Assembly (NCBI GenBank): GCA_035995025.1
Contig: DASYKY010000057.1
Span: forward strand, 124,001-188,000
Reading direction: 5' to 3'
Length of the DNA: 64,000 nucleotides
Source: Actinophytocola sp035995025
GTDB taxonomy: Bacteria; Actinomycetota; Actinomycetes; Mycobacteriales; Pseudonocardiaceae
Part shown: one piece after another, positions 45,374-53,326 of the stretch
Layout: every line of letters begins with the position of its first letter
How positions within the stretch are numbered: the first letter of the stretch is position 1
Translations under genes and position numbers: made by a program
The notes under the pieces: generated by a model
Databases searched by the model: none
The model's input: the letters and a program-made list of their open reading frames with translations, nothing else
What the model was told of the DNA's origin: nothing

Positions 45374-46362
45374 CGATCACCGACGTCGAGGGCGTGCTGG
45401 TGGGACACCACCAGCGGATCGGCGACGGCTGGGCGACCGGGACGACGGTCGTGCTGCTGCCCGCGGGTTCGACCGGCGCGGTGGACGCCCGCGGCGGTGC
45501 GCCCGGGACGCGGGAGACCGACCTGCTCGAGCCGGAGAACATGGTCCAGCAGGTCGACGCCGTGTGCCTGTCCGGCGGCAGCGCGTACGGGCTGGCGGCG
45601 GCCGACGGCGTCATGTCGTGGCTCGGTTCGCGGTCGCGGGGCTTCCGGGTGGGCGCCTCGCCGCACGAGGTCGTCCCGATCGTGCCGGCGGCGGTGCTTT
45701 TCGACCTGCCGCGCAGCGAGTGGGGCAACCGTCCGACCTCGTCGTTCGGCGAGTCGGCGTGCGCGGTCGCGGCGTCGGGTCCGGTGGCGCAGGGCTGTGT
45801 CGGGGCGGGGACGGGCGCGAAGGTCGGCTCGCTCAAGGGCGGCGTGGGGACGGCCGGCGCCGCGGCCGGCGCGTTCACCGTGGGCGCGCTGGCGGCCGTG
45901 AACGCGGCGGGCGAGGCCGTCGACGTGTCGACCGGCCGCCCGTGGGCCGCCGACCACGAGGTGGCCGGCGAGTGGGGCGGCTGGTGGCCGGACCGGCCGG
46001 GTGTGCTGCCCGCCGCGGCACGCACGGACCTGAACACGACGATCGGCGTGGTCGCGGTGGACGCGGACCTGACAAAGGCGGAGTGCCGGCGCCTCGCGGT
46101 GTCCGCGCAGGACGGGCTGGCGCGCGCGATCCGCCCGGCGCACTCGATGTTCGACGGGGACACGGTGTTCGCGGTGGCCACCGGCGCGCGCCCGCTGGCG
46201 GATCCCGCGCACGGGCCGATGGGGCGGGCGGCGGCGCTGGACGGGCTGTGCGCGGCGGCGGCACTCGTGTTCGCGCGGGCGGTCGTGCACGGGGTCCTGG
46301 CGGCGACGCCGCTGGCGGGACTGCCGGCATACCGGGACATCTGGCCGGCAGACGCACGTTGA
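45361..46362 (+). CDS. P1 (DmpA/ornithine acetyltransferase-like) peptidase
   Basis: A 333-aa Ntn-type autoprocessing enzyme. LSGGSAYGLAAADGVM and TGAKVGSLKGGVGTA are family blocks; the autoproteolytic nucleophile is likely Thr in DLNTTIGVVAVD, giving alpha and beta chains. Family members are beta-aminopeptidases (DmpA/BapA). Rv1333 position. It separates the two ClpS-DUF2017 pairs. ATG 45361 is the last unit of the 13-bp repeat. Confidence 0.92.
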   Translation: MTTNAITDVEGVLVGHHQRIGDGWATGTTVVLLPAGSTGAVDARGGAPGTRETDLLEPENMVQQVDAVCLSGGSAYGLAAADGVMSWLGSRSRGFRVGASPHEVVPIVPAAVLFDLPRSEWGNRPTSSFGESACAVAASGPVAQGCVGAGTGAKVGSLKGGVGTAGAAAGAFTVGALAAVNAAGEAVDVSTGRPWAADHEVAGEWGGWWPDRPGVLPAAARTDLNTTIGVVAVDADLTKAECRRLAVSAQDGLARAIRPAHSMFDGDTVFAVATGARPLADPAHGPMGRAAALDGLCAAAALVFARAVVHGVLAATPLAGLPAYRDIWPADAR

Positions 46363-46406
46363 GTCGGGGTGGGGGCTTGGAACACGAGGCTTGGCCGATC
46401 ACGGCC

Positions 46407-46646
46407 ATGGACGACGAGAAATGGGTGGTGCGCCTGCACAGCGACGACATCGCCACCGCGCACTCGATCGTCTACGCACTGCACCGAATCATGGGCATGC
46501 CGATCGAGGAGGCGTGGAAACGGATGGCCGAGTGGCAGGAGCGCGGCGCGGCGGACGTCACCTCGTTCACCAACCACATGGAGGCCGAGAACCTGGTCGA
46601 GCGGTTCTTGGTGTTCGGTGTGCAAGCGGCAGTCGTGCAGGGCTGA
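46407..46646 (+). CDS. Divergent ClpS-like paralog (79 aa)
   Basis: A short ClpS-fold protein with no N-terminal extension. KWVVRLHSDDIATAHSIVYAL aligns (in two parts) with the ClpS core: Trp6 and the SDD at 12-14 match the W..V..NDP of canonical ClpS, then IMGMPIEEAWKRM and ERGAADV match the helix-turn and VHxKGxAxV regions. The pocket His is Gln44 here and Asn is Ser12, so classic N-degron binding would be altered. The following gene is a DUF2017-like paralog two bases downstream, mirroring clpS-DUF2017. No ortholog sits here in M. tuberculosis. Confidence 0.75.
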   Translation: MDDEKWVVRLHSDDIATAHSIVYALHRIMGMPIEEAWKRMAEWQERGAADVTSFTNHMEAENLVERFLVFGVQAAVVQG

Positions 46647-46648
46647 TC

Positions 46649-47110
46649 ATGGCCGCCGCATTCGAGGCGACGCGCGTGGTGGGCGGGGTTCGGCTCGAGC
46701 TGTCCGGCGAGTCGGCGGAGGCGCTGGCCGAGATCTTCCGGATGCTCTCGAAGAAGATCATCAAGGGTGACCCCAGGCTGCGCAGACGGATGTTCCCGGT
46801 CGCCTACGACCGCCAGACGTGGGCCAGCGACTTCTGGCACGACCACGGGGAGTCCATGCGGAACAAGGTGTGCGACGCGCTGGACCGGGTGTTCGCGAAC
46901 TGGCCCGGCAAGGGGCCGGTGACGCTGGATCTGAACGCCGTCGACGACTGGTGCCTGGCGCTCACCCACGCACAGCTGCTCTACACGGGCCGGCGCGCCG
47001 GCGACCTCGCACAGCGGGCCAGGGCCGGCGACCAGGCGGCCGGCAACGTGCTGTGGCTGAGGTCCGCGCAGAGCGAGCTGCTCATCGCCGCGGTCCCCGG
47101 TCTACGGTGA
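46649..47110 (+). CDS. DUF2017-like paralog (153 aa)
   Basis: Begins at ATG 46649, two bases after the ClpS-like stop. Three blocks line up by eye with the canonical DUF2017 at 44763: DPRLRRRMFPVAYDR (41-55), PVTLDLNAVDDWCLALTHAQ (90-109; Trp101 matching Trp131) and LWLRSAQSELLIAAV (135-149). It is shorter and much less acidic. The coupling to a ClpS-like gene supports a duplicated two-protein module. Function unknown. Confidence 0.68.
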   Translation: MAAAFEATRVVGGVRLELSGESAEALAEIFRMLSKKIIKGDPRLRRRMFPVAYDRQTWASDFWHDHGESMRNKVCDALDRVFANWPGKGPVTLDLNAVDDWCLALTHAQLLYTGRRAGDLAQRARAGDQAAGNVLWLRSAQSELLIAAVPGLR

Positions 47111-47160
47111 AGCGTCTCTCACAGCGTGGGAACGACATGCCCACCAACTAGGATCGAACC

Positions 47161-47598
47161 GTGCTCCGGATACGTCGTGACCTGGTCGACGCGATGGTCG
47201 CGCACGCCAGGCGGGACCATCCCGACGAGGCGTGCGGAATCCTCGCCGGGCCCGAGGGCAGCGACCGGCCCGAGCGGGCCGTGCCCATGCTCAACGCGGC
47301 CCGATCGCCCACCTACTACGAGTTCGACCCCACCGAGTGGAACGCCGTCTACCGCGAGATGGCCGGCGACGACGAGGAACCCGTCGTCATCTACCACTCG
47401 CACACGGCGACCGAGCCGTACCCGTCGCGCACCGACATCGCGCGCGCCGGGGAGTACGCCACGATGCTCCCCTCGCCGCACTACGTCCTCATCGGCACGC
47501 GCGACCCGGACGTCCACGAGCTGCGCTCGTACCGCATCGCCGACGGCGCCGTGACCGAGGAGCCGGTCGAGATCGTCGAAACAGCCACACCCCAGTAG
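47161..47598 (+). CDS. mec: Mec-type JAMM metalloprotease
   Basis: A 145-aa JAMM/MPN+ zinc hydrolase that releases cysteine from the C-terminus of the sulfur carrier CysO. GTG 47161. The zinc motif YHSHTATEPYPSRTD (H-x-H...S..D) and the upstream Glu in DEACGILAG are complete. Followed by cysO and cysM in the Rv1334-Rv1336 order. Confidence 0.95.
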   Translation: MLRIRRDLVDAMVAHARRDHPDEACGILAGPEGSDRPERAVPMLNAARSPTYYEFDPTEWNAVYREMAGDDEEPVVIYHSHTATEPYPSRTDIARAGEYATMLPSPHYVLIGTRDPDVHELRSYRIADGAVTEEPVEIVETATPQ

Positions 47599-47615
47599 AT
47601 CAACGGAGGAACCAC

Positions 47616-47888
47616 ATGGCCGTCACCGTCTCCATCCCGACCATCCTGCGTACCCACACCGGCGGGCAGAAGTCGGTCGAGGCGAGCGGTAGCACCGTGG
47701 CCGAGGTCATCGACAGCCTCGACGCCAGCCACGGCGGGCTCAAGGCGCGCCTGGTCCGCGAGGGCTCGCTGCACCGGTTCGTGAACGTCTACGTCAACGA
47801 CGAGGACGTGCGCTTCGCCGGCGGGCTCGAGGCGCCGGTGTCCGACGGCGACAACGTGACGATCCTGCCCGCCGTAGCCGGAGGCTGA
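47616..47888 (+). CDS. cysO: CysO sulfur carrier (ThiS/MoaD-like)
   Basis: A 90-aa ubiquitin-like protein ending in the required diglycine (LPAVAGG). ATG 47616 has GGAGGA eight bases upstream. Its C-terminal thiocarboxylate donates sulfur to CysM; the resulting CysO-cysteine is cut by Mec. Ends two bases before cysM. Confidence 0.96.
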   Translation: MAVTVSIPTILRTHTGGQKSVEASGSTVAEVIDSLDASHGGLKARLVREGSLHRFVNVYVNDEDVRFAGGLEAPVSDGDNVTILPAVAGG

Positions 47889-47890
47889 GC

Positions 47891-48841
47891 GTGGCGCGGT
47901 TCGACTCGCTGCTCGACGCGCTCGGCGACACGCCGCTGGTCGGCCTGCCCAGGCTGTCCCCGTCCGAGGACGTCCGGCTCTGGGCCAAGCTCGAGGACCG
48001 CAACCCGACCGGCTCGGTCAAGGACCGCGTCGCGCTGCGGATGATCGAGGTCGCCGAACAGGAAGGTGTGCTCCGGCCCGGCTGCACGATCCTGGAGCCG
48101 ACCTCGGGCAACACCGGCATCGCGCTCGCCATGGTCGCCAAGCTCAAGGGCTACGGCCTGGTCTGCGTCATGCCCGAGAACACCTCCCAGGAACGCCGCC
48201 AGCTGCTGGCGGCCTACGGCGCGCGCATCGTCAACTCCCCGGCCGCCGGCGGCTCCAACGAGGCCGTCCGCCGCGCCAAGGAGCTGGCCAAGCAGAACCC
48301 GGACTGGGTGATGCTCTACCAGTACGGCAATCCCAACAACGCGGGCGCGCACTACCACGGCACGGGCCCGGAGGTCCTGCGTGACCTGCCGACCGTGACG
48401 CACTTCGTCGCCGGGCTGGGCACGACCGGCACGCTCGTCGGCGCCGGGCGCTACCTGCGCGAGCACAAGCCCGACGTGCAGATCGTCGCCGCCGAGCCGC
48501 GGTACGGGGAGCTCGTGTACGGGCTGCGCAACCTCGACGAGGGCTTCGTGCCCGAGCTGTACGACCCGGACGTGCTGACCGCCCGGTACTCGGTCGGCTC
48601 GTACGACGCGCTGCGCCGGACCCGGCAGCTGCTGGAGACCGAGGGCATCTTCGCCGGCATCTCGACCGGCGCGATCCTGCACGCCGCGCTGGCCGTGGCG
48701 GAGAAGGCCGCGGCGGCGGGCGACCGCGCGGACGTGGTCTTCATCGTGGCCGACGGCGGCTGGAAGTACCTGTCCACCGGCGCCTACGCGGGCTCGCTCG
48801 ACGAGGCCGCCACCCGGCTCGACGGGCACCTCTGGGCCTGA
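47891..48841 (+). CDS. cysM: O-phosphoserine sulfhydrylase
   Basis: A 316-aa PLP enzyme making cysteine from O-phosphoserine and CysO thiocarboxylate. GTG 47891. PLP lysine in NPTGSVKDRVAL, the PLP-phosphate loop in GLGTTGTLVG, substrate loop TSGNTGIALA. The five-residue ending of CysM (HLWA-like) that senses CysO is present in short form. Completes the Mec-CysO-CysM pathway, which tolerates oxidative stress. A perfect 20-bp palindrome follows the stop. Confidence 0.96.
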   Translation: MARFDSLLDALGDTPLVGLPRLSPSEDVRLWAKLEDRNPTGSVKDRVALRMIEVAEQEGVLRPGCTILEPTSGNTGIALAMVAKLKGYGLVCVMPENTSQERRQLLAAYGARIVNSPAAGGSNEAVRRAKELAKQNPDWVMLYQYGNPNNAGAHYHGTGPEVLRDLPTVTHFVAGLGTTGTLVGAGRYLREHKPDVQIVAAEPRYGELVYGLRNLDEGFVPELYDPDVLTARYSVGSYDALRRTRQLLETEGIFAGISTGAILHAALAVAEKAAAAGDRADVVFIVADGGWKYLSTGAYAGSLDEAATRLDGHLWA

Positions 48842-48861
48842 GCCGGGGACCGGTCCCCGGC
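48842..48861. terminator. Perfect 20-bp palindrome after cysM
   Basis: GCCGGGGACCGGTCCCCGGC begins right at the cysM stop and is fully self-complementary. It is a strong stem candidate ending the mec-cysO-cysM transcript; no U-tract follows. Confidence 0.75.
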
Positions 48862-48883
48862 ACGCGTCGATAACGTCACCGCC

Positions 48884-49558
48884 ATGAGACGAGGGGTGAT
48901 CGCGGCCGTGCTCGCAGGGGCCGTGCTGCTGTTGTCGGGGTGCGGGTCGGATCAGCCGCCGGACGACGCGAACCTGTTCCGGGAGTACACGCACTCGACC
49001 TCGGTCGAGAACGACCCGTTCCCCGGGCAGGGCATGTCCAGCGAGGACCGGATCGCCAACCTCGCGTCCTACGGTCCACCGGAGGCCATCCAGTCCTCGT
49101 TGCTCGCCGCGGGCGAGTGCGCGGACGACTGCCACCCCGGCGGCGCCACCCGCGCGGCGGCGAAGGCCTTCGGCGGCGAGCTCTACCAGCGGCTCGTGCT
49201 CGTCAAGCACGACGACGGCACGCTCGCGCTGGTCCCGCTGTACGTGGCGCAGAAGCCCGACAAGTCCGGCGTGCTCGTCGACGGGAGCGGCACGACCTAC
49301 CGCGACCTGAACGACTTCCTCGACAACAACGGCACGTTCACCCACGACGACCTGCTGCTCGTGCCGGAGAAGGTCACCGCGGTGCCCGGCGAGGGCAAGA
49401 TCCTCACGGTGTACGGGCACACCGGTGCCAGTGCGGTGCCGTGGGTCGTCGGCGGCGCGGTGCTGCTCGGCGTGGTCGCCGGGCTCGTCGCCTGGCTCGC
49501 CCTCCGGCGCCGCGCGGTCCGTCCCACCGGTGGGACGGAACCTGGGGCATCGGGGTGA
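48884..49558 (+). CDS. Lipoprotein with C-terminal TM helix
   Basis: A 224-aa exported protein. Lipobox LLLSGCGSD places the lipidated Cys at residue 20. The mature domain contains YVAQKPDKSGVLVDGSGTTYRDL and a cysteine pair around ADDCHPGG; a hydrophobic helix VPWVVGGAVLLGVVAGLVAWL precedes a basic tail. The double anchor (lipid plus TM) is unusual. No known domain; it sits between cysM and the rhomboid gene, absent from the mycobacterial order. Confidence 0.82.
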   Translation: MRRGVIAAVLAGAVLLLSGCGSDQPPDDANLFREYTHSTSVENDPFPGQGMSSEDRIANLASYGPPEAIQSSLLAAGECADDCHPGGATRAAAKAFGGELYQRLVLVKHDDGTLALVPLYVAQKPDKSGVLVDGSGTTYRDLNDFLDNNGTFTHDDLLLVPEKVTAVPGEGKILTVYGHTGASAVPWVVGGAVLLGVVAGLVAWLALRRRAVRPTGGTEPGASG

Positions 49559-49612
49559 AGTTCAGGGTTCGTCCTGAGTCGCATCGGCGCGCACGCACGT
49601 AGCCTCGATGGT

Positions 49613-50257
49613 GTGAGCACACTGCCGGCCCAGCCGACCGCGAAGCCCCGCACCCCGGCGACCCGCATCATGCCGCCCAACCCGGCGCGCGCGGCGATCG
49701 TCATCGGCGCGTTCACCGCGCTCTTGTACCTGGTCGAGGCGGTCGACGCGGTCCTGCCCGCCAACCTCGACAACCTCGGCATCCAGCCACGCACGCTCGG
49801 CGGGCTCGACGGCATCCTGTGGGCCCCGCTGCTGCACGCTGGCTGGTCGCACCTGTTCGCGAACACCGTGGCGATCGTCGTGTTCGGCTTTCTCGCGATG
49901 GCGGGCGGCATCGGGCAGTGGGCCGCGGTGACGGCCACCATCTGGCTCGCCAGCGGCATCGGCGTGTGGCTGACCGGCGCGGACGGCGTCACCGTCGGCG
50001 CGTCCGGGCTGGCGTTCGGGTGGCTCGCGTTCCTGCTCGTGCGCGGCATCTTCAACCGCAGCGTGGGCCAGCTCGCGGTCGCGGCCGTGCTGGTCGTCTA
50101 CTGGGGCAGCACGCTGTTCGGCGTCCTGCCCGGCAAACCCGGCATCTCCTGGCAGGGCCACCTTTTCGGCGCGCTCGGCGGCATCCTCGCGGCCTGGCTC
50201 GTCACGCTCGCCACGCGCCGGCAGCTCAAGCAACCGCAGCAGGTCCCCACCGCGTGA
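49613..50257 (+). CDS. Rhomboid-family intramembrane protease
   Basis: A 214-aa protein with six TM helices starting at GTG 49613. Catalytic Ser in GASGLAFGWLAF (GxSG) and His in WQGHLFGALGGILAAW form the rhomboid dyad; HAGWSHLFANTVAI is the conserved oxyanion helix. Rv1337 position. Substrates unknown. It ends in repeat copy 1 of the 122-bp element. Confidence 0.93.
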   Translation: MSTLPAQPTAKPRTPATRIMPPNPARAAIVIGAFTALLYLVEAVDAVLPANLDNLGIQPRTLGGLDGILWAPLLHAGWSHLFANTVAIVVFGFLAMAGGIGQWAAVTATIWLASGIGVWLTGADGVTVGASGLAFGWLAFLLVRGIFNRSVGQLAVAAVLVVYWGSTLFGVLPGKPGISWQGHLFGALGGILAAWLVTLATRRQLKQPQQVPTA

Positions 50258-50495
50258 GCGGGAGCGACGGAGCGTTCGCCGTCTGGTCTGACGCTGGCGC
50301 GCAGGCGCGTCAGCGTCGAGCACGGAGGAGGGAAGACGGCGGGTAGCGGAGGAGCGGAGCGAGCCATTGGGCAGTGTGAGCGGGAGTGACGGGGCGTTCG
50401 CCGTCTGGACTGACGCTCGCGCGCAGGCGCGTCAGCGTCGAGCACGGAGGAGGGAAGACGGCGGGTAGCGCAGGAGCGGAGCGAACCATCGAGCA
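50254..50495 (+). repeat. 122-bp tandem duplicate with nested hairpins
   Basis: Copy 1 starts at 50254 and copy 2 at 50376; few mismatches separate them. Each opens GTGAGCGGGAG and contains nested inverted repeats: outer CGCCGTCT/AGACGGCG enclosing inner GACGC(T)/AGCGTC. Each ends with GAGCGGAGCGA(A/G)CCAT. It fills the gap between the rhomboid and murI genes. Confidence 0.92.
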
Positions 50496-50499
50496 CCGC

Positions 50500-51291
50500 G
50501 TGACCCCACCGATCGGGATCTTCGACTCCGGTGTCGGCGGGCTGACGGTCGCGCGGGCCATCGCCGACCAGCTGCCCGCCGAGCGGCTGCGCTACGTCGG
50601 CGACACCGCCCACGGCCCGTACGGCCCGCTGCCGATAGCCGACGTGCGCCGCCACGCGCTCGCGATCGCCGACGAGCTCGTCGCGGGCGGCGTGAAGCTG
50701 CTCGTGCTGGCCTGCAACACCGCGTCGGCCGCGTGCCTGCGCGACGCCCGCGAGCGCTACGACATCCCGGTCGTCGAGGTCGTGGTGCCCGCCGTGCGCC
50801 GCGCGGTCGCCAGCACCCGCAACGGCCGGGTCGGCGTCATCGGCACCGCCGGCACGGTCCGCTCCCGCGCCTACGACGACGCGTTCGCCGCCGCCCCGCA
50901 CATCCGGCTGACCTCCGCCGCGTGCCCGCGGTTCGTGGACTTCGTCGAGCGCGGCGTCACGTCCGGACGGCAGATGCTCGGCCTCGCGCAGGGCTACCTC
51001 GAGCCGCTGCAGCAGGCCGATGTGGACACCGTGGTGCTCGGCTGCACGCACTATCCGCTGCTCACCGGGGTTCTGCAGATCGTCATGGGCCCCGACGTCA
51101 CGCTCGTGTCCAGCGCCGAGGAGACCGCCAAGGACGTCGTGCGGGTGCTGACCGAACGCGACCTGCTGGCCGAACCGGACGGCCCGGTCCGGCACGAGTT
51201 CGCCGCGACCGGGCCCGCCGAGCCGTTCGCCCGCCTGGCCCGGCGGTTCCTCGGACCGGAACTCGCCGCAGTCGCCGCGGCCACCACATAG
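50500..51291 (+). CDS. murI: Glutamate racemase
   Basis: A 263-aa cofactor-free racemase providing D-glutamate for peptidoglycan. GTG 50500 (VTPPIGIFDSGVGGLT) is the correct start; a longer open frame only translates the repeat. Catalytic Cys in LACNTASAACL and in VVLGCTHYPLL, with the phosphate-site FDSGVGG at the start. Rv1338 position. Confidence 0.95.
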   Translation: MTPPIGIFDSGVGGLTVARAIADQLPAERLRYVGDTAHGPYGPLPIADVRRHALAIADELVAGGVKLLVLACNTASAACLRDARERYDIPVVEVVVPAVRRAVASTRNGRVGVIGTAGTVRSRAYDDAFAAAPHIRLTSAACPRFVDFVERGVTSGRQMLGLAQGYLEPLQQADVDTVVLGCTHYPLLTGVLQIVMGPDVTLVSSAEETAKDVVRVLTERDLLAEPDGPVRHEFAATGPAEPFARLARRFLGPELAAVAAATT

Positions 51292-51292
51292 A

Positions 51293-52072
51293 GTGTCCGG
51301 CGTGTTGTTGACCGTGCTCGGCTGCTCCGGCAGCGCCCCGGGACCACGGACCGCCGCGTCCGGCTACCTCCTGGAGGCCGATGGCTTCCAGCTCGCCATC
51401 GAGCTGGGCAACGGCGTCCTCGCCGAACTGCAGGCCGTCCGCGACCCGCTGCTCCTCGACGCGCTGCTGTTCTCCCACCTGCATCCCGACCACTGCGCGG
51501 ACTTCTCCGCGCTCACCGTGCTGCGCCGCTACCACCCGAGTCCCGCCCGCGACCCGCGGGCGCAGCGGCTGCCGGTGTACGCGCCCGCCGACGCGCCGGA
51601 GCGGTTCGTCGCCGCGTACAGCCCGAACGTCGCCGAACGCGCGCTCGAGGACCTCACCGACGTCTTCGACTTCCGCCCGCTCGCCGACGGCACCGTCCAC
51701 ATCGGACCCTTCGAGATCACGGTGGCGACCGCGGCGCACCCGTGCGTGGCGTTCAGCTTCCGGATCGTCCACGACGGACGCTCGCTGGTGTACACCGGCG
51801 ACACCGGTGCGTCGCGGACGCTCGACAAGCTGGCCAAGGGTGCGGACGCGGTGCTCGCGGAGGCGTCGTGGACGCACGCCGCGGACCGCCCGGCCGACCT
51901 GCACCTGTCCGGCCTCGAGGCGGGCCGGCTGGCCAAGGCCGCGGGCACCGGCCTGCTGCTGCTCACGCATGTTCCACCGTGGACCGACTCCGCGGCCGTG
52001 CTCGCCGAGGCGAACGGCGAGTTCGCGGGCCCGGTGCGGCTGGTCGTCCCGGGCGAGGTGCTCGAGATCTGA
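51293..52072 (+). CDS. Rv1339-type MBL cyclic-nucleotide phosphodiesterase
   Basis: A ~259-aa MBL-fold hydrolase starting GTG 51293 (or 51302). Metal motif SHLHPDHCADF, later LVYTGDTGASRTL and LLLTHVPPWTD complete the site. GCSGSAPGPRTAASGYLLE at the start is diagnostic of the Rv1339 group, shown in mycobacteria to hydrolyse cAMP. Two bases follow murI, so the two are an operon, as in M. tuberculosis. Confidence 0.9.
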   Translation: MSGVLLTVLGCSGSAPGPRTAASGYLLEADGFQLAIELGNGVLAELQAVRDPLLLDALLFSHLHPDHCADFSALTVLRRYHPSPARDPRAQRLPVYAPADAPERFVAAYSPNVAERALEDLTDVFDFRPLADGTVHIGPFEITVATAAHPCVAFSFRIVHDGRSLVYTGDTGASRTLDKLAKGADAVLAEASWTHAADRPADLHLSGLEAGRLAKAAGTGLLLLTHVPPWTDSAAVLAEANGEFAGPVRLVVPGEVLEI

Positions 52073-52073
52073 G

Positions 52074-53204
52074 TCAGCGAAGCGCGGGCCGCCCGGGCAG
52101 GCCGTCGATGCCGCCGTCGGCCCCGTCATCGGCGCCGTCGTCGGCGCCGTCCGCGGGGACGGCGTGCTCGTGCGGCGGCTTGCGCAGCAGCAGCCACGCG
52201 AGGAAGCCGACCGGGATGATCAGCCAGCACGACAGCAGCCGGTAGACCAGCACGGTCGCGGCCGCCGCGGCCTCGCCCGCGCCGCCGGAGACGAGCCCGG
52301 CCAGCAGGCTGATCTCGATGACGCCGATGCCGCCCGGGGTCAGCGGGATCTGCCGGACGATCTGCACGGTCAGGTAGATCGCGCCGAGCGTGACGAGGTG
52401 GACCGGCAGGCCGAACGCACGCGAGGCGGCGTAGAGGCAGAGCAGGTCGGTGAGCCAGTTCGCGACCGCGGCGGCGAGCGCGAGGCCCCAGTGCCTCCCG
52501 GGCACCGCGCGCGAGCTCGACAGCGCGTCCACGACCGGTGCCAGCGCGGCGGCCAGCCGCGGCCGGCGCGGGGCGATGCGGGCGAGCGGGTTCGCGTGGT
52601 GGCGCGGGTGGGCGGGGCGTTCCGGGTGGACGTGGGAGCTGGACTGCCAGGCGAGGAGGCCGACGAAGATCAGCAGGACGAGGGTGATCACCGCGGACAC
52701 CTGGGTCAGCGCCGGGTGGTGGTGCCACGCCTCGCCGAGCTTCACCGCGGCCGCGGCCAGCGCGCCGGTGGCGTAGAGCAGGGCCAGTGCGGCGAGCGAG
52801 AGCAGTCCGGAGAGGACCATCACGGTCGCGGCGGTGCGCTTGCTCGCGCCGCCGGTGCGGAACTGCCGGAACGCGTAGGCGGCGGAGATCGCCGAGCCGG
52901 CGGGCAGGCTGATCGCGATGGCCGAGCGGCTGTAGGCGAGCGCGAGCGAGCGGTGCCGGGTGATCCGGACGCCGAACGCGGTGAGCAGGCGGCGCTGCTG
53001 GCGGGCGAACATTCCCATGGAGACCGCCTCGGCGACGGCGGCGACGGCGAGCCAGCCGGGGTCCGCGTCGCCGAGCACCTGGCTCACGTCGGTGAGGCGC
53101 GGCAGCTTGTCGCGCAACGTCAGCACGGCGACGGCCAGCAGGACGACGACGATCGTGACCCGCAGACACGTCAACGCTCGATGACGATCGACCTTCCCAG
53201 GCAT
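52074..53204 (-). CDS. YbhN/AglD-like (LPG synthase TM-domain) membrane protein
   Basis: A 376-aa protein with 7-8 TM helices. ATG 53204 has an AGGAGG site eight bases upstream. LPAGSAISAAYAFRQFRTGGAS and the IPLTPGGIGVIEISLLAGLV segment are hallmarks of the UPF0104/flippase-like family. The C-terminal tail is acidic with repeated DDGAD units. It may move or modify lipids. It interrupts the otherwise M. tuberculosis-like order between Rv1339 and rph. Confidence 0.85.
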   Translation of the reverse strand: MPGKVDRHRALTCLRVTIVVVLLAVAVLTLRDKLPRLTDVSQVLGDADPGWLAVAAVAEAVSMGMFARQQRRLLTAFGVRITRHRSLALAYSRSAIAISLPAGSAISAAYAFRQFRTGGASKRTAATVMVLSGLLSLAALALLYATGALAAAAVKLGEAWHHHPALTQVSAVITLVLLIFVGLLAWQSSSHVHPERPAHPRHHANPLARIAPRRPRLAAALAPVVDALSSSRAVPGRHWGLALAAAVANWLTDLLCLYAASRAFGLPVHLVTLGAIYLTVQIVRQIPLTPGGIGVIEISLLAGLVSGGAGEAAAAATVLVYRLLSCWLIIPVGFLAWLLLRKPPHEHAVPADGADDGADDGADGGIDGLPGRPALR

Positions 53205-53326
53205 GGCCCCCTCCTGTATTTCATCACACGATGAACTCTCCTCCGCCCTGGCCTGCCGGTCAATCGAGTTTTGCTGTGTTTCGGGTGCCCGCCGGGAGAC
53301 CTTCGCCACAGCCGTAGGGTTGCCCG

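Noticed and set aside
50386..50499. Longer murI start within the 122-bp repeat
   Set aside because: It translates repeat DNA; the conserved racemase start is GTG 50500.
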